Shown: positions 10,081 to 21,719 of the stretch, piece by piece
Numbering within the stretch: position 1 is the stretch's first letter
Layout: every line of letters begins with the position of its first letter
Assembly: GCA_032622095.1 (NCBI GenBank)
Contig: CP136065.1
Span: 27,099,141-27,163,140, forward strand
Direction: 5' to 3'
Source: Siphonodentalium dalli
Taxonomy: Eukaryota; Mollusca; Scaphopoda; Gadilida; Siphonodentaliidae
DNA length: 64,000 nucleotides
Made by a program: the position numbers and the translations under genes
The notes under the pieces: model-generated
Databases searched by the model: none
Told to the model about the DNA's origin: nothing
Seen by the model: only the letters and a program-made list of their open reading frames with translations

Positions 10081-12295
10081 GCTGTACATGTACATGTATC
10101 TAATAAAAAGTCTCATCCACATTTAAAAAAAAAAGAACAGACAGGCAGGTTTTTATATTTATTTTTTATCTACCGGTTAACCAGCACATAATCACCTAGC
10201 AGGCAGGTTTTTATTCCCACTTTTTACGACAATAATTTCCCAGTAGGTAGGTTTTTATGCACAAATTTAATATAAAAAAATTTGTTGAATGTGAAAGATG
10301 ACTTTTCATGGTTAATTATTAACAATCTGTTGTTCAACCAAAGTACATACAATTTAATAAAACCAAAAATAAACATATATTTTTATAAGAAATAACACAG
10401 GGAAATATCAAATATACGTTGAAATGCATGTAGCTAGATACTTGGCCAGTATTTAATGGAGAGACTCTGACAGAGATTGTAGACATTGCATTGTGAAGCC
10501 GGCGGTTGGATGATTTATAATATATTTTTTTTTTGGGGCCATAAAAAGCACCCAGTGGACCATATTTTTATGAGGGAAGAGGCAGATCTGAGAAACACAA
10601 CATTAATTTTGTTCGGCCTTATTAATGGTATAATTTTGCCCGTTTTATGACATACATGTAGCATCTGTATTTATCCTGTACACATAATAATTATTGGTAA
10701 CCAATACATGAACGTGTATGTTGATGGGTCGGACAATACATGTGTATGTACATGTCTGATAATTGAGGACTCAAAAACATTATATGGCCCTTTAAATTAA
10801 ACTAATGGCTTATGTGTCTTGGACAACAGGTTTTCAAGAACAAAACATCCTATTTTAATAATACATGTACATATAGTTTGTCGGCATTCTCAAATTTTAT
10901 ACCATGTGTACTGTTATCTACAGGGGCATTGTCGTAATCCAATTAGATCTGATTAAATCCAAAAAAAATCCCTGTAAGTAATCTTTTACCAGTACTATAC
11001 TGATGTTAATGTACTGTACTTTTAACATGCTCTATTTCCGAGTACTCTCAATATAACTACATGTACTCTTCCTGCCAGAGCAGCAGGTGGGAGCTGAGTA
11101 TACATTGTATGTATACCAAGTATCCATGGTGTTTGGTAGCAAATGAAATGGTTAGGCGCTGTCCGATCTCTCTATTTACAGTAGCTCGACCATTAAAGTG
11201 TATTGATTAGGCCATTTAATCTCGCTAATGGTTACTCGATGTACGACACGATATAGATCTGAACGTGGTTCACTGTGTCCGCTTGTTAATTGCTATGTTT
11301 ACAATGCAGTGAAGGAGTCATTAAGCAATATCCTATAATGTAATCTTAAGTTCAGCTAATAATACAATGGCAATTACCGTTTTTAAGATCATATCGCGGA
11401 CAAATTTGTTTTACGGTTGAAACAGTCTATTTCTAATAGGATTTCTTCTGCAGTCTTGATTTAAATTTTGTTCAGTTTGAGAAATTGATAGAATGACGCA
11501 AGTGTGCAGGCATTGGAATTATGAAAAAAGTCCCACAGCAAATTTAATGCTATGGCGTTATAGATTCCACATGTTGCCACAGCGTTTTCCATGGCATTGC
11601 TTATTGCCATGGCCAATTTCGAGAACTGAAGTGTGTACATGTAACATTATTGCACATGTTTGTTGTGTTGAAAAGGTACAAATGTACAATGAGAACCTTC
11701 ACATTGTACGGTACTTATAATGTTAACACGTTCACAGCTTCACATCACTGTGTCGTTCTATGTTTATTGCACACCTGGCAGCAGACTGTAGATTGTTGTA
11801 AATTGAAATTTAGGTTGACATTTCTTTATTTAATTGAACAAATTACATGTAGTTATTCATATAAAGGAGGCAACTACATGTAACTGACCAACTGACAGAC
11901 TGTAATTGACCAATTAAATCCATGCTTAACCAACCTAGAGTATAAAAGGACAGGCAAAATTTGCATCTACCCACACTGTCCTGGTCCTGTTGAAGACAAA
12001 CACTTATCAAAAGCTCTAGACCATTTATAGGATATTCAAGTGATTTAGAAAGCCTCTGGAGGACCATCCTCGCCTACCATAATTTTCTTAAATTAGTGAA
12101 TCAGGCAGAGTATGTACATGTACCTCATAATAGTGACGACCTTTTCTGTTACAGTTGACGTTGTCAAGGGTGTCAACATAGTCTGTATTGTCCAAGGACA
12201 GGACAGATTTTTCTATTGAACGTTTTGTAACTTTGTATTTTGCAACAATAATCCAATGGGTGTGCATTACATGTTTGTAAAATCTGTATACCGCT
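10081..12295. other. Intron 1 stretch with ACATGT-rich sequence, no gene recognised
   Basis: Three diverged direct copies of GGCAGGTTTTTAT lie at about 10145-10260, about 55-60 bp apart. GTACATGTAC clusters are scattered throughout. Short frames near 11493-11883 have no motif or splice support. Confidence 0.4.
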
Positions 12296-12675
12296 ATCCT
12301 CAAAGTAATTGACTTGAAAAAGAGTGTAATACCCCGGTAATGACTGCAGAATTACAGGTAGTATACGGTATCCACAGCAGTATCAAAACAGTCTCTGCGG
12401 TGGAGTTATGGTACCATGCTGTTATGATGCGGCCGTCTATTTAATAGTGGGTCGTCTCACCAAATGTTGAAGAAAATAATACAACCATGAGGATCTTATT
12501 AAGTTTCACACATATAAAGGGAACACTGAATTTTATTTTCATGCCTGTGAACCGTGAGCGCATGCATCGTGGTATAACGCGTGGTGTTGAAGTGGTAAAA
12601 CCTTAATGCGGTGTTGGTCGTTATAATACCGCAGTATTACTGGGGTGAAACCACATTAGAGGTGGACAATTACTA
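12296..12675 (+). repeat. Segmental duplication, left copy
   Basis: ATCCTCAAAGTAATTGACTT at 12296 through GGTGAAACCA at about 12643-12675 is matched, diverged, at 13161-13803. Shared landmarks in the same order are the CCCGGTAA segment, GGTCGTC near 12450/13337, CATGAGGATCT near 12487/13374, and GCGGTGTTGGT near 12610/13729. Confidence 0.65.
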
Positions 12676-12681
12676 GTACTT

Positions 12682-13045
12682 GTGGAGCTCCGTGGTCCAG
12701 TGGTTAGCGCGTTGGACTTGTCTTCGCTGTCAACACAGCGAGGCGAGTTCGCGGCTGGCTGGTGGTCTGTTATGATTTTCCACACAGCAGTGGCTTGGCC
12801 GACTTGAGCGATGTGCAATTGTTGGATTGTACACTGTTTGAATCTCGCGCCAAGTTGTGACCCTTGAGCAAGTATGCTAGCCATATGGTATCCTCGCATA
12901 CTCCCGGCTGTACCTCCCCCTGTCCCCGGGGAGCAGTAGATGGTTACTGAATGTTCAGGCTCATCAGGGTAATAATTGTAAAACTTTGAGCGCTTTGGGC
13001 CTCATGGGAAAGGCGTTTTACAAATGCTATACATTATTATTATTA
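12682..13045 (+). mobile_element. tRNA-derived SINE
   Basis: The 5' part resembles a tRNA gene: TGGTCCAGTGGTTAGCG near 12690-12706 fits a Pol III A box, and GGCGAGTTCGCGGC near 12742-12755 is a weak B box. The body ends GGGAAAGGCGTTTTACAAAT, then GCTATACATT and an (ATT)n tail at about 13033-13045, a common SINE 3' end. It sits directly after the left copy of the segmental duplication. The SINE superfamily is not resolved. Confidence 0.7.
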
Positions 13046-13160
13046 CTTTAATTATAGCTGTAGATCTAAAGGTACATGTATGTGACATTAATCTAATAAA
13101 ATGAATGTTGGAAGTCATTTCTTGTTTTCCACTGTTGTAAGCTCTAAAACAGTTACTGCT

Positions 13161-13803
13161 ATCCTCAATGTAATTTACTTGAAAAACGTGGTGATATCCC
13201 GGTAAATTGGCGGTAATGACCCTGGTATTATTGGTAGTATACCGGTATGGTATCCAAAGCGGTAACAAGATGGTCACTGCAGTGGAATTATGGTTGCAAG
13301 CAGTTACATGTATGTTACTGCAGTCTATTAGCGGGTCGTCACATAAGTTGAAAAAAATAATACATGTACTTCCATGAGGATCTCATTGTTACACAGATAT
13401 AAGTAGAATCACTGCACTAAATGTTCATGCCTGCATGTGTAATATTCCAATGCCAATGTGTAATTGCGGCCTTTATGGAGTTTATAAGTTGACAGCTGAA
13501 ACAATGTCAGCAACTTCAAAGTCACATAAAGTTCACGCCATGCTACATGTACATTGTGGGGTCCTCAGCTGGAAGATTATAATGAAGACCAATCATGTCG
13601 CATTAACAAAAAGTGCACGTGATTATTAGTACCGGTAACGTGTTTAATGGTGTTATTGTGACATTTCTGTGTAAAATTTTGCTTTAAAACGCAGATGCAT
13701 CACGGTTTTGAATCGGTAACCTTAACGCGGTGTTGGTGGTTACCGCAGTATGTGACTGCGGTGTTTCCAGGGTGAAACCATGTTATATGTGGTCAATTAC
13801 TTT
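13161..13803 (+). repeat. Segmental duplication, right copy
   Basis: Diverged copy of 12296-12675, with roughly 260 bp more internal sequence than the left copy. The SINE at 12682-13045 lies between the copies. Confidence 0.6.
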
Positions 13804-13810
13804 AAGGAAT

Positions 13811-13873
13811 CATGTACATGTACATGTACATGTACATGTAGCTGTACCAGTACATGTACATGCAGCTACATGT
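13811..13873. repeat. (ACATGT)n palindromic microsatellite
   Basis: Nearly uninterrupted CATGTA repeats (13812-13840), then a broken continuation with GTACATGTACATG. The same hexamer is scattered through the first 22 kb. Confidence 0.9.
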
Positions 13874-14071
13874 ATTCTCAGACTTTGTGAAATTTGCAAA
13901 ATTCAATCCTTACTAATTATACATTTTAATTGTTTTATAAATGGCTAAATACATGTACATGTATACTAGTATTGTATTGCATATTACTTATAGGATTGCA
14001 TATTACTAGTACTTATTGGATTGCATATTACTTATTGGATTGCATATTACATTTGACTCATAGAATGGTGA

Positions 14072-14424
14072 GTGGGGGGGGGGGGGGGGGGGGGGTTACA
14101 CGTTTTAAGTATTCAGTAGCATAGTAATTCCCCATGCTGTTCTAAAATGTGCGGGATATATGCAAAAATGTCCAAATATCTGGTCCAATAGAACCTGAGT
14201 TTTTTCCATTGCACACCTCAGATTATGATTATATGTACATACTTGTAATTTTAAGTACCGGTACATGTACAATGTACATGTACTTAGGGAAACTCTACTA
14301 TAGTCTGCAGTGTATAGTATATCCCTTTAAGGCTTTATTAAATTCTTGTGATGCTAGTATATTTCAGTGATCTTTTTCTTGGCCCCTGCATATTAGTGCA
14401 TAACAACCAAGGCACCCTTTGTGA
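14072..14424 (+). repeat. 350-bp tandem duplication, left copy
   Basis: The segment from the G-run through AACCAAGGCACCCTTTG (about 14402-14418) is repeated immediately downstream. The period is 350 bp, measured between the two GCATAACAACCAAGGCACCC occurrences. Confidence 0.8.
14074..14095 (+). repeat. Poly-G tract of 22
   Basis: An uninterrupted run of G beginning after GAGT and ending before TTACACG. It is at the left border of the tandem duplication; the second copy has only a short GGGGGTGGGG at the same place (about 14422-14431). Confidence 0.95.
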
Positions 14425-14775
14425 GGGGGTGGGGTTAAGTATTCAGTAGGATAGTAATTCCCCATGCTCTTTTAAAATGTGTGGGATACATTGTATACTC
14501 AAATATGCCCAAATATCTATCTGAGTTTTTTTTTCCATCGCACACCTCGGATTATGATGATATATACATGTACATAGAGTACATACAATGTACTTGTAAT
14601 CTCAAGTACATGTACAGCTGTACATGTCTTAGGGAAACTCTACTATAGTCTTGCAGTGTATAGTATATCCCTTTATTAAATTCTTGTAATGCTAGTATAT
14701 TTCTGTGATCTCTTTCTGGCCCCCTACATACATGTACATGTATTAGTGCATAACAACCAAGGCACCCTTTGCTGT
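14425..14775 (+). repeat. 350-bp tandem duplication, right copy
   Basis: Second copy of 14072-14424 with small indels and substitutions. Shared blocks include AGTAATTCCCCATGCT, GGGAAACTCTACTATAGTCT and CAACCAAGGCACCC. Confidence 0.8.
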
Positions 14776-15001
14776 GTCCTCATTGTTTATACCTACAGCC
14801 ACAGCCTGCATCTTTTGAACTCTATTAAATGATATATTGACGGTACCAGTATTGTGTTGCTTGCAGCACAGCAGGCGAATTACTGAATATTTCATAACAT
14901 TTCTCATTTAATTTTACATCAATATAAAACATTGCCGTACAGTACACTCAGCTGCTACAAGTATATAATGTACTTCTAAAGGGGTTTCCGTGCCTGAGCT
15001 A

Positions 15002-15193
15002 CAGTAATGCCCTAAGTAATCGACTGCTTAAACACAGCAGAATAATGGGTAACTTTTCAGGATTTAGTCGGAAATATGGCTTGTTGCCATTCATCAGAAA
15101 GCTCTCAGCGACAAGCCATATTTCCGACTAAATCCTGAAAAGTTACCCATAATTCTGCTGTGTTTAAGGAGTTGATTACTTAGGGCATTACTG
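15002..15193. mobile_element. Family D palindromic MITE (copy D2)
   Basis: CAGTAATGCCCTAAGTAATC at the left and GGGCATTACTG at the right, each flanked by TA. The long inverted arms meet near 15105, with the right arm shortened at the centre compared with D1. Confidence 0.85.
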
Positions 15194-15340
15194 TATGTCA
15201 GGAGGTGGAAATTTAGACAGACCTACTCAGAAGACTACTTATATGTTATTCTAGTGCACCATCTGATGGAATCTATACTATCTGAAGACCACATCAAGCA
15301 TATTATATAACAATATAAATGTCAAAAAATATTACTTTAA

Positions 15341-15642
15341 TGGGGTACTGTACACTAAATTCTGTCATTTATGGGACCATCTCCTTTTATACTCAATAGA
15401 ATATATGCAACAAATGAATGAATTTGAGCCAAAATATGGATTAGTGCAAAATACACTTGTGTGCTCTACGTACTGACGATGCAAAAACATGGTAATTATA
15501 ATGAATTTATGGCTGGAGTCATAAATTAATTTTCATAATTATTATTTTATTCATGGCTCAAATTCATTCATTTGTTGCATATATTCTGTTGAGTATAAAA
15601 GGAGATGGTCCCATAATGGTCGGATTAAGTGTACAGTACCAT
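15341..15642. mobile_element. Family F TTAA-flanked MITE (copy F1)
   Basis: Inverted ends of about 45 bp (GTACTGTACACTAAATTCTG left; the reverse complement with AAGTGTACAGTAC right) lie between TTAA at 15337-15340 and 15643-15646. A second inverted pair further in (GCAACAAATGAATGAATTTG and its complement) makes the element largely palindromic. Second copy: 54919-55236. Confidence 0.75.
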
Positions 15643-15701
15643 TTAATCATAGTTTTAGCAGGGGAATTTTCTGAACAGCATTCTCAGCAAATACACAAAT
15701 T

Positions 15702-16335
15702 GAGTGGAATACTGCTTCAAGAATCTCAACATTATGTTAGGTATGTGCTGAAAAATGATGAACATCCATTTTGCAAGAATTGATATAAACCTTTGGGCTG
15801 AGATGAGTTTTAGCCTCACTTTTATGTCACAAGTCCATGGCCAAATTCCCAGCTTTCCAGCTGCTAGTACATGTATCTCCAACACTGTGGCCTGCATTTG
15901 CATATTGTTGATTGCTCCCAGTAGTATAGCGGCTAAGACCAAAATTATGGGGGAATCATGCACTTTTTAGTAGAAGCATGAAACTTTGTATACACCTTCA
16001 GGGACATATATGAAACAAATTCTGATATGGACCCAACTCAAATAACCACTTTGTTGGTCGTCACAACGACTTTCGGAAACCACCCGATTTTTTTGACAAA
16101 AAAAACATGTTTTTTTTCATAATATGATCACTGTGCATAGCAAAAGTGTATTTAGGAGGTAGTTTTGCAGTTTTTATCAATATTACTGTCTATAGATGCA
16201 GCTTTAGTGGACTGTACTGAATACCAACATTGGGCTATAGTTCCTTGTAACAGTTCATGGTAAATGGCTTCTCACAATTTCCTTGCACACAACTAACATA
16301 ATGTTGAGATTCTTGAAGCAGTATTGAACTCAAGG
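15702..16335. mobile_element. Possible inverted-repeat element
   Basis: TACTGCTTCAAGAATCTCAA plus CATTATGTTAG at about 15710-15741 is repeated in reverse complement at about 16292-16323. The arms are about 45 bp and the interior about 540 bp with no open frame of note. Borders and target duplication are not clear. Confidence 0.45.
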
Positions 16336-16474
16336 TGTATACACGTAATTGTAGATCTCAAATAATTTCTCCACGCTATTTACAATGTATATCGGAACAG
16401 GCTTGTATGGCAATGTTACACATGTACATGTATGTAATCAGCCATAATTGATGAAACTTCTCTATTTATTAGTA

Positions 16475-16690
16475 ATAACACTTTCTATACTGAATGGATT
16501 CTCCTATTAGCTTATAAAAGTATACATTGGAATGGCCTATTATTCTTTTGGAGGGATGTTCAGTTAATAAAAGCAGACAACTGATAGATGGAAATATAAT
16601 ACAATTTGATTTCTATTAAATACCGCTAGTGTGTATTATTCAGATAATAAGTCAAACAAATGACCTAACAGGTATGGTCATTTGATGAAC
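16475..16690. mobile_element. Family E MITE remnant (copy E1)
   Basis: CTTTCTATACTGAATGGATT, then TATAAAAGTATACATTGGAA and CAGATAATAAGTCAAACAAA match the landmarks of family E (30077 and 54467 copies). The CCC terminus is degraded. It directly precedes D3. Confidence 0.55.
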
Positions 16691-16692
16691 TA

Positions 16693-16852
16693 CAGTAATG
16701 CCCTAAATAATCGACTCCTTAACCACAGCAGAATTATGGGTAATTTTTCAGGATTTAGTATGAATGGCAACAAGCCATATTTCCGACTAAATCCTGAAAA
16801 ATTACCCATAATTCTGCTGTGGTTAAGGAGTTGATTATTTAGGGCATTACTG
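16693..16852. mobile_element. Family D MITE (copy D3, short form)
   Basis: TA-flanked CAGTAATGCCCTAAATAATC and its inverse. It lacks the central part seen in D1, so the palindrome is 160 bp with its two arms meeting near 16762. Confidence 0.85.
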
Positions 16853-17790
16853 TAAGTATTATCTGAACATAGGAACTGCACGTCAATGAGTATTTAGTGA
16901 AGAGAGGGTTAAAATGTTGCTGATCGAAGCAATGTACATGTACTTCTAGCTACATTGTACTAGTATATACCGGTACATATTGACAGCTTGATTGTCAGTG
17001 CAATGGTACCAGGACTTTTTTTTATTTTCCTCTGAATATTTACATGTTCATTAGTCTGCTACTTGTCGGGTTGTCAATACATTCCTGTCTTTTTATATAA
17101 CATTTTGATTGTTGTATGATCCTTTTATTGCCAAGGGACCTATTGATTAATATCTCATGAGTTTTGTTTGGCTGCACACGTCAGAATTCATGCAGAGAAT
17201 TTATGAATATTGACCTGCATCAACCTACTAAGTAGCGGACCGTACCCGCGGGGTAGGTGGTACATTGAATTTTCTCCCAGTAGCAATTTACTTATTGAGA
17301 AGATTCTGACTCAGAAATTGACTAAGAGATAATGTCTGTTATACAATGTATGAACTTGTGCGTTGATTGCATTATTGAGTAAAGGTAAACAAAATTTACA
17401 CATACATGTACAGGTACCGGTACGTACATTCATGTACATGTATCAGTAAAGTGGTACGTGTTTCAACTTAATTTACATACAAAGACATGCAAATATACTG
17501 ACATTTAAAAATTAACTTAATTCACGTTACCGGTAGATAAAATAAACTTGATGTTGAAAGGAAGTGTATTAATTACCCCTTAATAGTATTCCATCTTTTA
17601 GAAATGTTTGCCGGTTTTTGCTACTTTTAGTCAAGGCTATTGGTATGGCAAGGGACAGTTGACGGGTGTCCGCTCGGGGGGCAATAAACCTATGGTATAT
17701 AACATAGCCGTTTATTGATGGATTCTGACAATTTTTGGTGTGTGAGTTAATTGCGACAGCTGTACACAGAAAATTGTTTTTGCTCCTACT
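16853..17790. other. Intron 1 stretch, no feature recognised
   Basis: ACATGTAC-rich intronic sequence without exon, inverted repeat or RNA gene that I can support. Confidence 0.4.
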
Positions 17791-18330
17791 TTCTAACCAG
17801 AGTTATGACACTTGTTTCTATTTATAGAAATTTTATATCCGTTTGCATAATAACTAGAACAAACATCAACCAATTTCATTAATATTTGGTTTATGGATAT
17901 CTCATAACAATATCTCGTTTGAGTCTGAAAACCAGTTTGTTCGATTATCTTTACCCGAGTCAGAGCCTCAGTTCTATTTTTAGCAATTTTAGGTCTGTTC
18001 GCCTGACAACTTAAACAAACATCCAATTTCATTCATATTTCGTATAGGAATCTTTTACAACATATCTCGAATGAGTTCTAAAACCAGATTTGGTCGATCC
18101 ATTTTCCTGAGTACAATCCTCAGTTTGTCTATTTTAATGACCATTGCAAAAATTTGAACAAATGTCAACCGCTTACATTCATATTTGATATGTGGACCTT
18201 TTACAACAATATCGCGATCGAGTTCAAAAACCAGGTTTGTCCGTCTGAGTGCCCGCCCTTTGTTCTGAGTTATGGTTTTTTAGTTCATTCATTTTAATGA
18301 TTGAGATTCGGTCGAACAGATTCACTCTTA
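17791..18330 (+). repeat. Diverged ~150-bp tandem repeat
   Basis: Three or four diverged units containing AACAAACATCAACCAATTTC, then ATTCATATTTGG-like, then ACAATATCTCGA-like segments. The units start near 17864, 18013 and 18160 (spacing about 150 bp). The same family flanks the 161-bp-type array at about 24120-24235 and 28330-28960. Confidence 0.65.
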
Positions 18331-18366
18331 TGGGAAGCAAAACTCAATCAGAGTCACCCTTGTTAA

Positions 18367-18602
18367 CCCTTTGAGTGCCAGGTCGATTTTTGTATCAACC
18401 CATATACCCTGTGCCAATGCATTCTCTTATATATGCGAGTCGACCATCTATAGGTCGCCTCGCATATATAAGAGAATGCATTGGCCTAACAATTTTTTTT
18501 TTTTTTTTTTTTTTTACAATTTTAATATATTTTATTATATTCTTTAACAGACTTATTGTGTAGGTTTAGGGCCGATAATATCGGCCCCTGGCACTCAAAG
18601 GG
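18367..18602 (+). mobile_element. Family B TTAA-type MITE (copy B1, full length)
   Basis: Termini CCCTTTGAGTGCCAGG and CCTGGCACTCAAAGGG, flanked by TTAA (18363-18366, 18603-18606). It carries one CCAATGCATTCTCTTATATA hairpin (18416-18484) with the same loop as family A, a T-run, and a small GGGCCGATAATATCGGCCC stem near the right end. Confidence 0.88.
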
Positions 18603-18606
18603 TTAA

Positions 18607-19822
18607 TGTTTTGCATATACATGCATGTTTTATGAAAACATTGAATTTGGACAGCTCTCGATTATTCATATACATGTAGTACCTTAGTTCGGATAATTTC
18701 TTGACAATTTTCGTACCGTTGCTCTCTTCAACTCTACCAATCTTGAACAGAACTTTCAATCTTCAGGTATGAATGATCTCTTTAAGTCTACCTAAATGTA
18801 AGAACTAAAGGAGAGAACCTTAATACAGGTCCAGTAGTTTTTGTGTGTGTTGACAAAATTGACTTATTTATTCTCATAAATAATTTTCCTCGCCGTTTCT
18901 CTCAGGTGCCTAATAATTGTGATGGGTGGGGATTAGGCTGAAATTAATATTAGTGATGGCAATTTCCGCACTACCTTTAGGACTCAATGCCAAAAACATG
19001 TAATAGTGATGGTTCTAGATCATTGGGAATTTTCTCCAAATTTAATTATGCTGACACAAGTCTCTGGGCACCTGAGAGTAGAGAGAGGAGGAGAATGAGA
19101 GTGAGGAGGGAAGAGAGGGCATGCAGGGGTAAATATCCTGTTACTCTGGTGTACCAGAAAATCTGAACAATAATGTCTCTGCCGAAGAAAAGACATGCAT
19201 CCTTGCCACCAATGATAGTTTTTCTAAGTCACATAGTCATAGTGAATGATAAAATGAGACTATCACGCCAATAGATGTTAAGGTATGGAAAATTCAGGCG
19301 GGTGGGGATCAGGGCGGGGGGGAAGATGCGCAGGGGGGGAAGATGTCGTATAAGCACACCTGTAAATTCTGTATAGTGCTATGTACTTTAATTGTCAAGG
19401 TGTGTACATATCTCAACGCAAATGTTAAATTTTCCATGATTTATGATACTAGTACACTTGTACTTTTCTGTGGATTGTGTGGTCCACTCCAGTCTGCACC
19501 GCTACTTAATACTATTTTTGGCATTGATAGCCCCTTTAATATTTATTGCCAGGGCCAACCAGATCATCACTAAAATATTGCTTGTAAAACTACTGTAGAA
19601 ATGCTATAGCCATTGCAGGTTCAATTTGAGCACATTTCGGCTGTTCATGTCAACAAAGAGTTGACACCTATAATGTAGTTTACACAAACAATTAACTTAA
19701 TGAGAACTAAATAATAAATTGCTGATTATAATAGTACTACCGGTGCCTACAATGTATGCATACATGTTTTTATGACATATCAAGTCGACTGACAATAAAA
19801 GAGTTTAATATGACTTACGGTA
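18607..19822. other. Intron 1 stretch, no gene recognised
   Basis: Includes a purine-rich GA tract at about 19075-19120 and G-rich segments near 19300-19340. No exon candidate that I can support. Confidence 0.4.
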
Positions 19823-19826
19823 TTAA

Positions 19827-20076
19827 CCCTTCCATGACTGGAGCTTCCTGAAATTTTGCAATAACCCTGTGCCAATTTAAATGCATTCTCTAAAATATGC
19901 GAGTCATCCATAGGGAGCTTCACATATATACATGTAAGAGAATGCATTGGCCTAACAATATTTACCTTGACCTTGTAAGCCAGTGCATTTTCTTATATAT
20001 GAGAGGCTACCTATGGGAGATTGCAATGGAACAGGATTGTTAATGCTGCCCCAGCGGAGCTCCCATCATGAAAGAG
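19827..20076. mobile_element. Family C TTAA-type MITE (copy C2)
   Basis: CCCTTCCATGACTGGAGC at the left, GAGCTCCCATCATGAAAGAG at the right, TTAA on both sides (19823-19826, 20077-20080). Two decayed hairpins lie inside. Confidence 0.8.
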
Positions 20077-20430
20077 TTAAAGTACAATTATGTATTCGTG
20101 GAGTTCGAAAACACTTTTGAATGATACTAAAGTACATTTGTACAAATTTGAGTTAACCCATCAATAATTCACATCCTGATGGGGAAAGTACAATGTACAT
20201 GTACTTGATTTCCATTTATTCATTTATAGGGTTAATTTAAAACAAGCAGCTTTGGCTGAAGATCTTAGCAAAGGGATAATTGGAACATGTAGGGTATTTC
20301 TATGCTTGTAATCACTTTTTTTTTATCCAAAACACCCAGGGCTATGGATGAACAACAGACCATTCCAATAATGGCAATATATACATGTGTACTTTTAAAA
20401 AAGTGTGTAGGAAAGTTTACTCAGGAATAA

Positions 20431-20768
20431 GCCTTGAAATAGTGTGTCATTTGCAAAATGAGATTCCCTGAGAGGGTGAATTTAGTGATGCTACCCCGCA
20501 CAGTGGGCTAGCATCACTCAATTAACCCTCCGGGACCTCATTCTCCTTAGGCCTCATCTTCTGGGAAGTACATGTGTATCTTTTGTCTCAAAAAACATTG
20601 TTATTAGTTACTTTTTCCCTTCTGTTCAGTTTCTATATATCTCCTAATTTGCAGAAGATAAAATGCATAATCGAGGTGACTAATGGGTGAACAATACCAA
20701 CTTCAACTGGGGAACTTCAATCTGGTCCTAGGTCTTCTGTACATAGCAGTTGATGCCTAAGTCAAGGA
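20431..20768. mobile_element. Family G MITE (copy G1, 3' decayed)
   Basis: It begins GCCTTGAAATAGTGTGTCAT and contains the family G stem GGTGAATTTAGTGATGCTA with its inverted copy. The CTAATTTGCAGAAGATAAAA and CAACTTCAACTGGGGAACTT segments seen in G2 and G3 follow. The right terminus is missing. Confidence 0.7.
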
Positions 20769-20998
20769 GTCATTGTGTTTTATAATGGAAACCATGTATT
20801 AACATTGCCACCCGATCCAACGGCGACACCTTGTCTCACATTAGCACCACACTGAGGACAGAACTAGAGAAAAGCACTCCAACGCATGTGTTGGTCTGTC
20901 AAAACACAATGAACTGACTTACAACTTGGGGTCGATTCGATCTCACACAGAAATAACCCCAAAGAAGTTTCCACTTCACTACGTCTGAGATAGTCAGC

Positions 20999-21555
20999 AT
21001 GTTGTCATTCCTCGCATATATACATTGGCCTAACAATAAAAATTATTTACCTTGTAAGCCAGTTCATTGTCATATATGTGAGTCCCTGTGCATATATAAG
21101 AGAATGCAATGGCACAGGATCTTTAACCCTTTACCCAACAAACCGGCCAAAACCGGCCAAATAAAGCTTCAACAGCCTAAAATATCTTCGGTCTGTCTCA
21201 ATAGAACCATACAAATATGGATATCATTGGAACCGGCTCCTTGACCACATTGTGATAGTTACAGTTATGCCCTGTGCCAATGCATTCTCTTATATATGCG
21301 AGTCGACCATAGGTCGCCTCGCATATATAAGAGAATGCATTGGCCTAAAAAAAATCTTTTTTTAACACTTTTTACCATTTTTTCTTACATTCTTTAACAA
21401 TTTTATAATTTTTAATGTGTTAAGCCAATGCATTCTCTTATATATGCGAGGCGACCTATGGTCGACTCGCATATATAAGAGAATGCATTGGCACAGGGCC
21501 CTTCTGTTGGGTAAAGGATTAATGCTGCACCAGCACAGCTCTCATCATGATTTGA
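20999..21555. mobile_element. Family C MITE (copy C3) split by A2
   Basis: C-type hairpin sequence runs from about 20999 to 21126, and the C right end TTAATGCTGCACCAGCACAG resumes at 21519. Comparison with intact C4 (TCTTTAATGCTGCACC) shows that A2 entered exactly at a TTAA inside C3. The left terminus of C3 is lost. Confidence 0.75.
21127..21518 (+). mobile_element. Family A TTAA-type MITE (copy A2, full length)
   Basis: 392 bp with the same structure as A1, flanked by TTAA (21123-21126, 21519-21522) and nested in C3. One substitution sits in the right terminus (AAAGGA for AAAGGG). It ends about 115 bp before the exon 2 acceptor. Confidence 0.9.
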
Positions 21556-21635
21556 CTGTGCTAATGTACCGTACTAGTAGCTCATGTAACGGTACCATAT
21601 CTTCCTCTCATTTCTGGTTTGCTTTTATTTTACAG

Positions 21636-21719
21636 TTGATGTCCATGCTTGAGCGAATGTTTGCTGATATGAAGGAACTGAAAGATGCTCATGAAGAAAT
21701 GCAGAAAAAAATCGGTGAC
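21636..21719 (+). CDS. QRICH2: QRICH2-like protein, exon 2 (residues 162-189)
   Basis: Acceptor TTTTATTTTACAG at 21623-21635; donor GAC|GTAAGT after 21719. The 84-bp exon is phase 0 at both ends. It encodes 28 residues beginning LMSMLERMFADMKELKDAHE, a heptad-rich amphipathic helix expected to form coiled coil. It continues directly from the conserved DANEDGVGK at the end of exon 1, as in QRICH2-like proteins. Phase, splice sites and the family pattern agree. Confidence 0.8.

Noticed and set aside
12685-12757. Functional tRNA gene
   Set aside because: The A box fits but the B box is poor and no cloverleaf with matching acceptor stem is visible; the whole unit fits a SINE.
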